Of a stretch of 42,133 bases of DNA, positions 1-9,062 are shown piece by piece. The position numbers and the translations under genes are program-made. The stretch lies in the NCBI GenBank assembly GCA_024230435.1, contig JAAERL010000446.1, forward strand, positions 1 through 42,133. The letters are read 5' to 3'. The notes beneath the pieces were generated by a model that worked only from the letters and a program-made list of their open reading frames with translations, had not been told where the DNA came from and made no database searches. The DNA comes from Desulfobacteraceae bacterium (GTDB taxonomy: Bacteria > Desulfobacterota > Desulfobacteria > Desulfobacterales > Desulfosarcinaceae). Position 1 is the first letter of the stretch; every line of letters starts with the position of its first letter.

Positions 1-945
1 CAAGCTGAGGCAGACAGCTTAAAAGATTTGGGGAATGTTTTTTTTTCCGTTGACCAGCACGACAAGGCCATTGAATATCATAACCAGGCGATGGGCATTT
101 ACCGTGAGGTCGGTGACAGGCAAAGCGAAGCAAACAGGTTAAAAGATATAGGGGACATTTATGATTCCCTTGATCAGCACGACAAGGCCATTGAATATCA
201 TAACCAAGCGCTGGACATAGCCCGTAAAACCGAAGACAGGCAAGCTGAGGCAGACAGCTTAAAAGATATAGGGGACATTTATGATTACCTTGATCAGTAC
301 GACAAGGCCATTGAATATCATAATCAGGCGATGGACATTTACCGTGAGGTCGGTGACAGGCAAGGCGAAGCAGACGGCTTAAAAGATCTGGGGGACATTT
401 ATGATTCCCTTGATCAGTACGACAAGGCCATTGAATATCATAATCAGGCGATGGACATTTACCGTGAGATCGGCGACAGACAAGGCGAAGCAGACTGCTT
501 AAAAGATATAGGGGACATTTACGAGCTCCTTGACCAGCACGACAAGGCCATTGAATATCATAATCAGGCGATGGGCATTTACCGTGAGATCGGTGACAGA
601 CAAGGCGAAGCAGACTGCTTAAAAGATCTGGGGAATATTTACGAGCTCCTTGACCAGCACGACAAGGCCTTTGAATATCATAATCAGGCGATGGACATTT
701 ACCGTGAGATCGGTGACAGACAAGGCGAAGCAGACAGTTTAAAAGATCTGGGGGGCATTTACGAGCTCCTTGATCAGTACGACAAGGCCATTGAATATCA
801 TAACCAGGCGATGGACATTTACCGTGAGATCGGTGACAGGCATGGCGAAGCAGACAGTTTAAAAGATCTGGGGGACATTTACGAGCTCCTTGATCAGTAC
901 GACAAGGCCATTGAATATCATAACCAGGCGATGGACATTTACCGT
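1..945 (+). repeat. Tandem 120-bp direct repeats within the TPR gene
   Basis: Units begin at 61, 181, 301, 421, 541, 661, 781 and 901 with an almost invariant gacaaggccattgaatatca. Differences between units are few and mostly synonymous or at the same variable codons, which suggests recent tandem amplification or gene conversion rather than old TPR divergence. Copy number may vary between strains and could be misassembled in short-read data. Confidence 0.95.
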
Positions 946-981
946 CAATCCCTTTCTATTTTTAAAGATAATGACAAGTAA
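1..981 (+). CDS. TPR-repeat protein, 3' part (5' end outside window)
   Basis: The frame is open from the first base, so the gene begins before the window; the TTG at 28 is only an internal codon. The protein is a run of 40-residue tetratricopeptide-like units, each reading roughly DQ(H/Y)DKAIEYHNQAM, then YRE(V/I)GDRQGEAD, then LKDLGDIY. TPRs form helical solenoids for protein-protein contacts, and this 40-residue subtype is common in large signalling or CHAT/NB-ARC-type proteins; any effector domain would lie upstream and is not visible. The last unit is cut short and the protein ends with a polar tail, QSLSIFKDNDK. A strong hairpin follows the stop. TPR identity is secure; function is unknown. 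Confidence 0.9.
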   Translation, partial: QAEADSLKDLGNVFFSVDQHDKAIEYHNQAMGIYREVGDRQSEANRLKDIGDIYDSLDQHDKAIEYHNQALDIARKTEDRQAEADSLKDIGDIYDYLDQYDKAIEYHNQAMDIYREVGDRQGEADGLKDLGDIYDSLDQYDKAIEYHNQAMDIYREIGDRQGEADCLKDIGDIYELLDQHDKAIEYHNQAMGIYREIGDRQGEADCLKDLGNIYELLDQHDKAFEYHNQAMDIYREIGDRQGEADSLKDLGGIYELLDQYDKAIEYHNQAMDIYREIGDRHGEADSLKDLGDIYELLDQYDKAIEYHNQAMDIYRQSLSIFKDNDK

Positions 982-1006
982 GTTGGTGCTATCGGGATAG
1001 TTAAAC

Positions 1007-1070
1007 AAAAAACAGGCGCATTCTCCATCCTCTAAGCGAAGCGTAGGGTGGAGTTAGCCGCCTGTTTTTT
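1007..1070. terminator. Strong bidirectional intrinsic terminator
   Basis: A perfect 12-bp outer stem is formed by AAAAAACAGGCG (1007-1018) and CGCCTGTTTTTT (1059-1070). An inner stem pairs CTCCATCC (1023-1030) with GGGTGGAG (1046-1053), with one G-U pair. The T-run on one side and A-run on the other make it usable in both directions. It lies 25 bp after the TPR gene stop. Confidence 0.85.
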
Positions 1071-1689
1071 GTTCAAAATTTATCTTCTAAATACCAACCA
1101 TATCTTCGTTGTAAAATTTCTTATTTCTTGATGTTGCATAAACGGTCCTGTGTTTTGACTGGCGCGATTTTAAAGAGCATTACCATTGCTTAAAGCCTGT
1201 TTGGAAATTATTAAATCGGCTGCAAAAGCGCGAGAACGGTCCAAAATGACGCAAATTTTCTATTTCCCAAACAAGTTCTTAGGTGCATTCTAAAGTCAAA
1301 ATCAGAAGCAAAATTAAACTGGGTTCAAAATGTTATTCATGTGCAATTTTAAATATTTATATTTTTTATGTTGACAGATTTATTTGGTGTTGTTAACGAT
1401 AAAATCCTTTGCTTTAAATGTTCTTCCTTAGCAACACTTAGATTTGCAGGCCGGTTTACGATCCATCTATCCGGCAAAAGGCCATGTGCAAATGCCTGAT
1501 GGGGGGCGATTGGGACATGCTACCGGTTTATAAAACAAAGCTCGTTGAGTAAACCGAATGTCTCTTTTTGTAAACCATATGGAACAATGGTTGTATCTTG
1601 TTTTGCTTTTTACCTTTTGATGAAGGGTTTTCATTATTGTCAGGTTCTAATGTTGGATTTCGTTTCATTCAGTCCAACCAGACACTATA
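1071..1689. other. Intergenic region without a supported gene
   Basis: Apart from the short palindromic element at 1190-1281, this AT-rich stretch shows no open frame with a ribosome binding site. A TTGACA at 1371-1376 is a possible -35 box, but the -10 seventeen bases later is poor. Confidence 0.5.
1190..1281. repeat. Palindromic repeat element A, deleted copy
   Basis: A 92-bp copy of the element at 3840-4005. It shares the left end (gcctgtttgg then aattattaaatcggctgc), the segment through gcgagaacggtccaaaatga, and the right end ttcccaaacaagttctta. About 73 bp of the right internal arm are missing, apparently lost between short aaatttt runs. The ends are inverted repeats, as in a MITE or REP-like element. 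Confidence 0.75.
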
Positions 1690-1876
1690 TGTAGCAGCAC
1701 TACCTACAATTGCCCTATGAGAAGTTCAATATTCATGATGGGCAATGGCTGACGATAATTGTTAAGATTTTAAAAAAAACGGCCGGCCCGGATGTCGATG
1801 GACAAAGTATGGCTGTGGGGCTGATTGGAACAGGTGAAAGCCTCTATCACCGGGTGAAAGTAAATTGAACGCAAGG
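1690..1876 (+). pseudogene. Remnant of an OB-fold-like lipoprotein gene
   Basis: Bases around 1692-1800 align with 4228-4370 of the intact lipoprotein gene at 4021-4479: both contain gcagcacta, then caattgcc, tatga(g/a)aagttcaa and catga(t/c)ggg, then atggctgacgataat. The copy has lost about 36 bp after the HDG codons, carries no start or signal peptide, and diverges towards a TGA at 1874-1876. It sits directly before the C10 peptidase gene, exactly where the intact lipoprotein sits before the second peptidase. This supports duplication of a two-gene cassette followed by decay of one partner. Confidence 0.65.
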
Positions 1877-1894
1877 GAAGAAGGAGGGGTATAA

Positions 1895-3466
1895 ATGATG
1901 GTGAAAAACAAATTGAATTTTAAAACGGCTTATGGTTTTGCTTTAAAGCTGGCAGTGTGTTTGTCTTTTTCATTGTTCACGGTTCCAATCAATGGCTTTT
2001 GTGAAGAAGTTAGCCTCAATACCGCCCGGCAGGTTGCTGAATCGAAAATTGCGCAGCATATTTCACTTTATGGCGACTGGAACGGTTTTGATTCGCCGGT
2101 TATCAGCAGCTGGGAAACAGTAATGCGCAATGATGTCCCCGTGGCGTATAATTTTTCCGTGGAGCCAAGCGGACATCTGCTGATTGCCGCAGACGACGCC
2201 TTGAGCCCTGTGCTGCTTTATTCTTCAAGCTGTGCATTTTATCCTGAAAGATCCGATCAATACGACACCATTGAAGCATGGGTTGTTCCTGAGCTGCATC
2301 GAAATGTAAAGCGGCTGACTGTTGATCGCCAACAGTATCCAGATACTTGGCGCTCGTTGGTTTATAATGATTCCTCAAACAAAATAGCGCAAGCTTGGGA
2401 CAAGTACGCCAATGAAAATTTTTCCCATGAACCGATGCAAAGAACTCTGGTCCGGACGGCAACCGCCGGTCCTTTACTGTCAACCGCCTGGGGACAAGGC
2501 TCACCCTACAACTTAATGTCCCCGAATAATGATTGCTTTCGCGGTTACACGCTGACCGGTTGCGTACCTACTGCCTGGGCGCAAGTGTTGCGATATTGGA
2601 GCTGGCCTGCGCAAGGTCAGGGAAGCCATTCCTACACGTGGAATTCTGAAACATTATCTGCGAATTTTGGAGCTACGGCTTATGATTGGAACAATATGCC
2701 GGAGGTGCTGACCACCTTGAGCCTTGAAGAGCAAAAAGATGCAGTCTCTCTGCTGATGTACCATCTGGGAGTGGCGTCGGAAACGGCCTTCGGCTGTTAT
2801 TCATCGGGAAGTGAAAAATGGGCGGATGAAATTTTGTATCAATATTTTAAATATAAGTCATCTATGCAGTTTAAAGTTCGAAACGAATTTATCGAGTCGT
2901 CTCAATGGTTCGCATTATTTCAGACCGAGCTTGACGCAGACCCGCCGCGGCCGGTTGTTCTGTCGATTTTTGGAGTCTATGGCGGCCACGAAGTGATTGT
3001 CGATGGATACCAGAGCGGAACAACAGACGCTGTGCATATTAATTACGGGTGGGATGGTAATTATGACGGTTATTATACAATCACAAGTAATTTCGATGCC
3101 GGCGGATACACCTGGGACGCCAGCATCCAGGCTGGCGTTTTTGGCATCGAACCGGATAATAATCCGCCTGCGGTGGATGCCGGGGCCAACCAAAGCGTCA
3201 AGCAGCTAAGCCCGATTCAGCTTACCGGCAGCGCCAGCGACCCGGAAGCAATCGGCATTGATTCTTACCAATGGACTCAGATAAGCGGTACACGTGTAAA
3301 TCTTTCCGGCGCAACTACGCTTACCCCTGCCTTTACCGCCCCTGAAGTTGATTCGGATACAGACCTGGTTTTCCAACTTAGAGCTGATGATAAGAATCGT
3401 GCTTTTGCTGTTGATACATGCACGGTAACAGTAATTAAAGCGGACTGCGGCGATGCTGATATATAA
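1895..3466 (+). CDS. Secreted C10 (streptopain-like) cysteine peptidase with PKD/Ig-like tail
   Basis: This 523-residue pre-pro-protease has a signal peptide (residues 1-36, ending NGFC), then a propeptide (about 37-120). The C10 catalytic domain (about 190-415) has the nucleophile Cys223 in LTGCVPTAWAQVLRYW, the general-base His365 in GGHEVIVDGY, and the typical INYGWDGNYDGYY strand. Residues 424-515 form a PKD/Ig-like beta domain. C10 enzymes such as streptopain are secreted as zymogens and activated by propeptide removal. The ATG at 1895 follows a strong AAGGAGGGG (1881-1889). It is highly similar to the peptidase at 4445-6259 but stops soon after the PKD domain, without the acidic linker and CFI-like tail. 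Substrate is unknown. Confidence 0.9.
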   Translation: MMVKNKLNFKTAYGFALKLAVCLSFSLFTVPINGFCEEVSLNTARQVAESKIAQHISLYGDWNGFDSPVISSWETVMRNDVPVAYNFSVEPSGHLLIAADDALSPVLLYSSSCAFYPERSDQYDTIEAWVVPELHRNVKRLTVDRQQYPDTWRSLVYNDSSNKIAQAWDKYANENFSHEPMQRTLVRTATAGPLLSTAWGQGSPYNLMSPNNDCFRGYTLTGCVPTAWAQVLRYWSWPAQGQGSHSYTWNSETLSANFGATAYDWNNMPEVLTTLSLEEQKDAVSLLMYHLGVASETAFGCYSSGSEKWADEILYQYFKYKSSMQFKVRNEFIESSQWFALFQTELDADPPRPVVLSIFGVYGGHEVIVDGYQSGTTDAVHINYGWDGNYDGYYTITSNFDAGGYTWDASIQAGVFGIEPDNNPPAVDAGANQSVKQLSPIQLTGSASDPEAIGIDSYQWTQISGTRVNLSGATTLTPAFTAPEVDSDTDLVFQLRADDKNRAFAVDTCTVTVIKADCGDADI

Positions 3467-3839
3467 GGCTACAGTAATGATAAAGGGGCCGTTCATCGCT
3501 CAAGCAGTATGGGTTTTTAGCGATTCGCGCTTATTTGCGGAAAAATTCCTTTGCCCCGGAACTGGTCAACTTTGCTCACAATGAACGGTTTGCTTTTACG
3601 CTTACAAGACTTATGCTGGTTTTGCGTAGATGTGAGCACAAAATTAATGGGTATGCCCACTTTTTATACATTTGCCGGGCAAAGATCGAAAAATTGGAAA
3701 ATGTCACAGTATAAAAGAGGATTTTCAAGCATTTTCCCTATATATTTCGTGTTTTCAGTGGCCGGTTTTACCTTTCAGATCTGTTTTGTGTAAAAGGCGG
3801 GACACACCCAAATTATATGGTCAATGTTATAACGAAGTA
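3467..3839. other. Spacer with a possible coding remnant
   Basis: No complete gene is supported. Bases 3568-3714 (+) read as an open frame rich in Arg, Leu and Cys (for example RFAFTLTRLMLVLRRCEHK) that lacks a start and ribosome binding site. It may be the decayed end of a transposase-like gene, but no family was recognised. Confidence 0.3.
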
Positions 3840-4005
3840 TTAGAGCCTGTTTGGGAATTATTAAATCGGCTGCAAAAGCGCGAGAACGGTCCAAAATGAC
3901 GCAAATTTTTGACAAATAGACCGGCTATTCATCTCAAATTTGTGACATTTTGGTCTCGCCCTCGCACTTTTTCGCTAAATTTTCTATTTCCCAAACAAGC
4001 TCTTA
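3840..4005. repeat. Palindromic repeat element A, full copy (MITE-like)
   Basis: A 166-bp element with 18-bp imperfect terminal inverted repeats: TTAGAGCCTGTTTGGGAA at the left and, read on the other strand, TAAGAGCTTGTTTGGGAA at the right. Internally, gcgcgagaacggtccaaaat pairs with attttggtctcgccctcgc, so the whole unit could fold into one long hairpin. It carries no ORF. A shortened copy is at 1190-1281, and a 13-bp match to the left end occurs near 11151. Confidence 0.8.
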
Positions 4006-4020
4006 GAAGAGTGATTTTAA

Positions 4021-4479
4021 ATGAATTGGCAAACAAAATTTGCGGCTTTATTAGTTATGGTTATGATGTCCTGTTCAATGGGATCTCAACTTCAATGTGC
4101 AAACCGGGTTATGTCCCTGGAGATGCTCTTTTCTTTTTGCAACCTGCCATCATCATGCGATGCGGCTGCTCCATGGGCAGGCAGCCAGGTTTCCATAGAG
4201 GGTAAGATAGATCCGGTTAACATTTTTGACAAGCAGCACTATCCTCAATTGCCATATGAAAAGTTCAAGCTTCATGACGGGAAGGGGCGTTCTGTGGAAG
4301 TTTGGGCCATGGCTGACGATAATCGTCCGATTTTTGAGAAACTGACCCGGAGAAAGACAGACAATGTGGTGGTGCGGGGCAGATTGGAGGCGGTAAAAGC
4401 GCCTGTCATGGGTGAATGCAACTTGGGAGTGAGGATAGTGATTAATGATGCGCAAGAAATTGAATTTAAAAAAGGCTGA
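4021..4479 (+). CDS. Small lipoprotein with OB-fold-like domain, partner of C10 peptidase
   Basis: The 152-residue product begins with a lipoprotein signal (lipobox VMMSC, Cys18). It continues with a Cys-containing segment and then an all-beta stretch (about residues 55-150: VSIEGKIDPV, KFKLHDGKG, VEVWAMAD, NVVVRGRLEAV, VRIVINDAQEIEF). This strand pattern resembles small periplasmic OB-fold domains; the fold call is an inference. The last 35 bases overlap the start of the downstream C10 peptidase in another frame, implying translational coupling. In streptococci the gene next to streptopain encodes its inhibitor, so an inhibitor or chaperone role is a reasonable but unproven idea. The ATG at 4021 has only a weak ribosome binding site. 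Confidence 0.7.
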   Translation: MNWQTKFAALLVMVMMSCSMGSQLQCANRVMSLEMLFSFCNLPSSCDAAAPWAGSQVSIEGKIDPVNIFDKQHYPQLPYEKFKLHDGKGRSVEVWAMADDNRPIFEKLTRRKTDNVVVRGRLEAVKAPVMGECNLGVRIVINDAQEIEFKKG

Positions 4480-6259
4480 TGGATTTCTTTTATGGGCGAT
4501 AATGTATTGCGCTTTTATTGTGTTGGCAGCCGCAAACAAGGGGTTTTGCGAAGAAGTCAGCATTGATGTCGCCAAAAAGGTTGCGGAATCGAAAATTGCG
4601 CAGCATATTTCACTTTATGGGGACTGGAACGGCAGTAGCTCACCGGTTATCAGCACCTGGGAAAAAGTAATGCGCAACGATGTTTTCGTGGCGTATAATT
4701 TTTCTGTGGAGCCAAGCGGACATCTGCTGATAGCCGCAGACGACGCTTTGAGTCCTGTGCTGCTTTATTCCAGCAGCAGCGCCTTCTATCCGTTAAATGA
4801 AAAGCGGCCTGATGCGATCGAAGCATGGGTAGTGCCGCAGTTATATCAAAATGTTGAAGGGTTGTTTGCTCAACGGCTGGCCATAAAAACATCGATGAGA
4901 TCTTCAGGTTCCCACTCTGACGAATCCAGAATTGCAAAAGCATGGTCGCAATATACGGATACCGGTTTTTCAAGACGATCGGTTATGAGAAATCAGAATT
5001 ACGTCACCACGGTGGCGGGGCCTTTGTTGACAACGAAATGGGGCCAGGGATTTCCTTACAACAAGTATACGCCGGATGACGGCTGCCCCAGCCGCCATAC
5101 CCTGAGCGGTTGCGTGGCTATTGCCTGGGCTCAGCTGCTTCGCTATTGGAGCTGGCCCGAGACCGGTGAAGGAGAATCCTCCTATCTTTGGGAGGGATTG
5201 ACCCAAAGTGTGGATTTTAGCAAAACGGTCTATGATTGGGAGAATATGCCCGATGAGCTGATCCTTGGCAAAAGCACGATCGAAGAAATGAATGCAGTAG
5301 CTGAGCTGATATATCATATGGGTGTGGCAGCGCAAATGCATTTTGGTTGTTATGGTTCTGCAAGCACGCAATGGGCCTATGAAATTTTATCCAAGCATTT
5401 TAAATACAAGGACTCTTTGCAGTATTACAACCGGGATGATTATCCCTGTTCGCATAAATGGTTCGAGTTATTTAAAACCGAATTGGACGCCGATCCCCCC
5501 AGGCCGGTTGTATTCGCAATTTTGTCCGTCCAGCAAAGTGGTCATAAGGTTCTTGTAGATGGATATCAAACTGACGAAAATGCAGACCTGATTCATATTA
5601 ATTATGGATGGAACGGTAATTATAACGGCTTTTATAATATTTCCGCCAATTTTTCCTGCGGCCGGTATACGTGGAGCACAGATAACCAAATGATTGTTAC
5701 GGGTATTGAACCGGACAACGCTGCGCCTGAAGTGGATGCCGGTTATGATATATATGCAGATGAATTAACGTCTGTTAAACTTGAAGGCAATGCCCATGAT
5801 CCGGAAATGATCGGGATCGCTTCCTTTAAATGGACACAAATCAGTGGAGACCAGGTAAATTTATCAGATGCGGATACACTTAACCCCACTTTTACAGCAC
5901 CTGAAGTTGATTCGGATTCTGAACTGGTTTTTCAGCTCAGGGCTGATGATAAGAATCGGGCTTTTGATGTTGATACGTGTACGGTAATTGTAATTGATAC
6001 GGACAGTGGTGACAGTTCATATACCGATGATACCGGAACCGGCGATACTGAGGATACAGAGGATAATTCGGATGGTGCAGATAATACGCAAAAAAATGAT
6101 AATGAGACCGATGAAGCCGGTTCTGATAATGAATCGCCGCCTTCTTCACTAGTAGATAATTCCTCTGCGCAAGACTTGAATTCTGGTTCAGGGTCATCAG
6201 ATGCCTCTTCAAGCGGGTATCATATCGCATGCTTTATTTCGGCTTTATTGGGCGGATAA
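4445..6259 (+). CDS. Secreted C10 cysteine peptidase with PKD-like domain and acidic CFI tail
   Basis: This 604-residue paralogue of the protein at 1895-3466 has a signal peptide (1-35, ending KGFC), a propeptide with the shared KIAQHISLYGDWNG block, and a C10 domain with Cys223 in LSGCVAIAWAQLLRYW and His367 in SGHKVLVDGY. A PKD/Ig-like domain spans about 427-515. Unlike its sister it carries an 85-residue Asp/Glu/Ser/Gly-rich linker ending in HIACFISALLGG. This resembles the GGCFI(A/S) terminal motif of secreted delta-proteobacterial proteins (CFI-box tails), possibly for surface sorting. It overlaps the upstream lipoprotein gene by 35 bp, and the N-terminal alignment with the sister protein supports the ATG at 4445. 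Confidence 0.9.
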   Translation: MMRKKLNLKKADGFLLWAIMYCAFIVLAAANKGFCEEVSIDVAKKVAESKIAQHISLYGDWNGSSSPVISTWEKVMRNDVFVAYNFSVEPSGHLLIAADDALSPVLLYSSSSAFYPLNEKRPDAIEAWVVPQLYQNVEGLFAQRLAIKTSMRSSGSHSDESRIAKAWSQYTDTGFSRRSVMRNQNYVTTVAGPLLTTKWGQGFPYNKYTPDDGCPSRHTLSGCVAIAWAQLLRYWSWPETGEGESSYLWEGLTQSVDFSKTVYDWENMPDELILGKSTIEEMNAVAELIYHMGVAAQMHFGCYGSASTQWAYEILSKHFKYKDSLQYYNRDDYPCSHKWFELFKTELDADPPRPVVFAILSVQQSGHKVLVDGYQTDENADLIHINYGWNGNYNGFYNISANFSCGRYTWSTDNQMIVTGIEPDNAAPEVDAGYDIYADELTSVKLEGNAHDPEMIGIASFKWTQISGDQVNLSDADTLNPTFTAPEVDSDSELVFQLRADDKNRAFDVDTCTVIVIDTDSGDSSYTDDTGTGDTEDTEDNSDGADNTQKNDNETDEAGSDNESPPSSLVDNSSAQDLNSGSGSSDASSSGYHIACFISALLGG

Positions 6260-6280
6260 AGCAAAATGTACGGCCCATTG

Positions 6281-6475
6281 CTTAGGCGATTTACAGTTAA
6301 ATAATATACCATCTTGCATGCCTTTTTTTCCCATCTTGTGTGTTATGCCAAGGTGCGAATACATTAAGTATGCAAACTGATCAGCAAAACTTTGGCGCGC
6401 CTTGAAGACGAAAAAAAATCGAAGCCCAATATTGTATCTGTTAAGATATTAAATTTTTTCCGCCAATCGCCTAAG
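6281..6475. mobile_element. MITE-like element B, copy 1
   Basis: Non-autonomous element ending in CTTAGGCGATT at the left and AATCGCCTAAG at the right. Shared internal landmarks are ttaaataatatacca, cttgcatg, gttatgccaa, gcaaactgatcagcaaaact and ttggcgcgccttgaa, followed by a poly-A run. Other copies are at 10557-10731, 15137-15303 and 30281-30384. In this copy the right inverted repeat is interrupted: the usual tggtatattc is replaced. It lies between convergent genes, 21 bp after the peptidase stop and 8 bp before the rluA-like stop. Confidence 0.8.
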
Positions 6476-6483
6476 AGCTTTTT

Positions 6484-7296
6484 TCAAGGCTTTGATTCCA
6501 GGTCGTGCTCAAATAGTTGCCGCATCGATAAGGGCAGAGCGGATTCAATCCGCTGGCAGCCGCTGGTTCCGGCAAAGGTGAGGGTAAGGCTTGAGGCATG
6601 CAGTGCCAGCCTTTTAAAACTATGGTGTTCAGCAAGGTATCGGCACGAACGTTTGGAGCCGTACCTCTGATCGCCCAGAATGCTATGACCGTCCAGGGCC
6701 GCATGACGCCGGATTTGATGGGTGCGTCCGGTGATAAGGTTGCACTGGATCATGGTATAGCGGCGGCTGTGGTGCAAAATCCGCAAACGCGTATCGCAGG
6801 CAACGCGCTTTCCTTTTCCCTGGGGATTACTTCGGCCTGCCGCCGTTTTGGTTAAAGGCAGGTTCCACTGTAGCCATTCTTGTCTTAGGGCCGGATATAG
6901 TGCGCCATGAACAATGGCAATGTACTCTTTGCGGATCCGGCCTTGGGTGAGTTGATTCGCAAGATGGCGGTGAGCCTCCGGAGTGCAGGTAAGCAGTAAC
7001 AAGCCGCTTGTTGTTTTATCCAGCCGGTTTAACGCGTGAATCCCGAATTCTTCTGAAAATGCTGCCTTTTGCCTGATCCTTGAATGGGACAAAATAAAAT
7101 CCTTCATCATAGAGCACACATCTGCGCCCGGCCGGTTGTGTACGGCCATACCCGCAGGTTTATCTACCACCAGATAGCCTTTACCCGCCGAAAGAACCGG
7201 CAGGGGGGATTGCTGATAATTTTTAAGCATCATAGCGTCAGTTGAAACTTCCCGGTACCGGGCCCGGTGGATGAAGGGCAAGGCGGGCACGGCCAA
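6484..7296 (-). CDS. RluA-family RNA pseudouridine synthase
   Basis: The 270-residue protein isomerises uridine to pseudouridine in rRNA or tRNA. The catalytic Asp93 lies in the family signature NRLDKTTSGLLLL. Other conserved blocks are LVVDKPAGMAVHN (about 42-54), ITGRTHQIRRHAALDGHSIL and the C-terminal LALHASSLTL. There is no N-terminal S4 RNA-binding domain, so it belongs to the short RluA/RluC-like group; the exact target base cannot be told. The first ATG is 7296, but an internal ATG pair at residues 22-23 (MMLKNYQQ) would remove a poorly conserved leader. It lies 62 bp downstream of glnS on the same strand and is probably co-transcribed. Confidence 0.9.
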   Translation of the reverse strand: MAVPALPFIHRARYREVSTDAMMLKNYQQSPLPVLSAGKGYLVVDKPAGMAVHNRPGADVCSMMKDFILSHSRIRQKAAFSEEFGIHALNRLDKTTSGLLLLTCTPEAHRHLANQLTQGRIRKEYIAIVHGALYPALRQEWLQWNLPLTKTAAGRSNPQGKGKRVACDTRLRILHHSRRYTMIQCNLITGRTHQIRRHAALDGHSILGDQRYGSKRSCRYLAEHHSFKRLALHASSLTLTFAGTSGCQRIESALPLSMRQLFEHDLESKP

Positions 7297-7358
7297 ATAC
7301 CCGGCAGGATTGCGCCTGCCGAGTGTGTCGCCGTTTCGAGAAGAGACCCTTATGTGTG

Positions 7359-9062
7359 TTATTTTTTTCCAGCTTTTTTTATCTTTGCCCAGGTGTCACG
7401 CAAGGTTACGGTCCGATTAAAAACAGGGCCGCCGGGTTGTTTTGTTTTTGGATCAACAGAAAAGTACCCCAGACGCTCAAACTGGAAAAAGTCCGAAGGT
7501 GATGCTTGAGCCAGACAGGGTTCAAGCTTGCAGTTCTTTAAGACCGTCAGAGAGTCGGGATTGATAAAATCCTTGAATGTTAGGCCTTGTTCATCTTTTT
7601 CTTCAGGGTTGGCCTTGGTGAAAAGTCTATCGTAGAGACGAACTTGAGCATCAATGGCGTGCTCGGCCGAAACCCAATGAAGGGTGGCCTTGACTTTTCT
7701 GCCATCGGGAGCATTGCCGCCCTTGGTCGCCGGATCATAGGTGCATCGCAATTCTATGATTTCACCGGTTTGGGGATCTTTGACCGCTTCTTTGCAGGTG
7801 AGAAAATAAGCATATCGCAGACGCACTTCCCGCCCCGGAGCCAACCTGAAAAATTTTTTGGGCGGATTTTCCATAAAGTCGTCCCGCTCAATGTAAAGAA
7901 TTTTGGAAAAAGGCACTTTCCTGGTCCCTGCGGACAGATTTTCCGGGTTATTGATCGCTTCGAGTTCTTCGCTTTGTCCTTCCGGGTAGTTTTCGATGAT
8001 CACCTTAAGCGGCTTGAGCACTCCCATAACCCTGGGCGCCCTGGCATTGAGGTCTTCACGGATGGTGTGCTCGAGCAGGGCGATATCAACCACGCTATTG
8101 GCTTTGGCCACACCGATGCGTTCACAAAAGTTGCGGATGGCCTCAGGGGTGTATCCTCTTCGCCGGTATCCAGATATGGTTGGCATGCGCGGATCATCCC
8201 AGCTTTCTACGATTCCGTCTTTCACCAATTGGATTAGTTTGCGTTTGCTCAAAACGGTATAGGTTAGGTTCAACCGTGCAAACTCGTACTGATGAGGGCG
8301 GCAGGCAGGCTTTACCTGGTCCAGAACCCAGTCGTAGAGAGGGCGGTTGTTCTCAAATTCGAGTGTGCAAATCGAGTGTGTGATACATTCCAAGGCATCG
8401 GAAAGGCAATGGGTGAAATCGTACATCGGATATATGCACCACTTATCGCCCGTGCGATGATGGTGAGCCTTACGGATGCGATACAAAGTCGGGTCGCGCA
8501 TGAGCAAATTAGGGTGAGCCATGTCTATTTTCGCTCGCAACACATGAGCGCCGTCATCGAATTCACCTTTTCGCATACGTTGAAAAAGATCCAGGTTTTC
8601 TTCGATAGAGCGGTCCCTATAGGGGCTTTGCTTGCCAGGTTCCGTCAAGGTGCCGCGGTATTTTCTGATTTGATCGGCGCTAAGGCTGTCTACATAGGCT
8701 TTTGCGTTCTTGATCAACTCAACGGCCAAGTCGAACAGCTTTTCAAAATAATCCGAGGCAAAAAACTTGCGGTCTTGCCAATCAAAACCCAGCCAGCTAA
8801 CATCCTCTTCAATTGAATGAACGTATTCCACCTCTTCTTTTGTAGGATTGGTATCATCAAAACGAAGGTTGCACGTACCTTTGTATTCGCGCGCCAGACC
8901 AAAATTGATACAAATCGATTTTGCGTGGCCGATATGCAGGTATCCGTTTGGTTCCGGCGGAAAGCGGGTGGCCACCCGGCCCTGATACTTGTTGGTGGAA
9001 AGATCCTCATCAATAATCGTCTTGATGAAGTTAGATGGTGTCTTTATATCTTCATCGGCCAT
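7359..9062 (-). CDS. glnS: Glutaminyl-tRNA synthetase
   Basis: The 567-residue class I synthetase charges tRNA-Gln with glutamine in the cytosol. The Rossmann-fold signature [15 protein letters not shown] contains HIGH at 43-46, and the second ATP-binding motif is VLSKRKL at 270-276. The segment [10 protein letters not shown] and the two C-terminal beta-barrel anticodon-binding regions (about 340-555) match GlnRS rather than GluRS. Length is typical of bacterial GlnRS (about 550). Presence of GlnRS implies direct charging instead of only the GatCAB route. The RluA-like gene follows on the same strand. Confidence 0.97.
   Translation of the reverse strand: MADEDIKTPSNFIKTIIDEDLSTNKYQGRVATRFPPEPNGYLHIGHAKSICINFGLAREYKGTCNLRFDDTNPTKEEVEYVHSIEEDVSWLGFDWQDRKFFASDYFEKLFDLAVELIKNAKAYVDSLSADQIRKYRGTLTEPGKQSPYRDRSIEENLDLFQRMRKGEFDDGAHVLRAKIDMAHPNLLMRDPTLYRIRKAHHHRTGDKWCIYPMYDFTHCLSDALECITHSICTLEFENNRPLYDWVLDQVKPACRPHQYEFARLNLTYTVLSKRKLIQLVKDGIVESWDDPRMPTISGYRRRGYTPEAIRNFCERIGVAKANSVVDIALLEHTIREDLNARAPRVMGVLKPLKVIIENYPEGQSEELEAINNPENLSAGTRKVPFSKILYIERDDFMENPPKKFFRLAPGREVRLRYAYFLTCKEAVKDPQTGEIIELRCTYDPATKGGNAPDGRKVKATLHWVSAEHAIDAQVRLYDRLFTKANPEEKDEQGLTFKDFINPDSLTVLKNCKLEPCLAQASPSDFFQFERLGYFSVDPKTKQPGGPVFNRTVTLRDTWAKIKKAGKK

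Noticed and set aside
1-945. Regular repeats resembling a CRISPR or satellite array
   Set aside because: The 120-bp units are contiguous without spacers and are in frame with 40-residue TPR motifs.
1371-1400. Promoter TTGACA upstream of the first peptidase
   Set aside because: The -10 match is poor and the site is about 500 bp from the gene.
2103-2504. Minus-strand frame inside the first C10 peptidase gene
   Set aside because: The same shadow frame occurs in the paralogous gene at 4650-4973 and simply mirrors conserved coding sequence.
7587-8237. Plus-strand frame of 216 residues opposite glnS
   Set aside because: Antisense shadow of a highly conserved synthetase gene.
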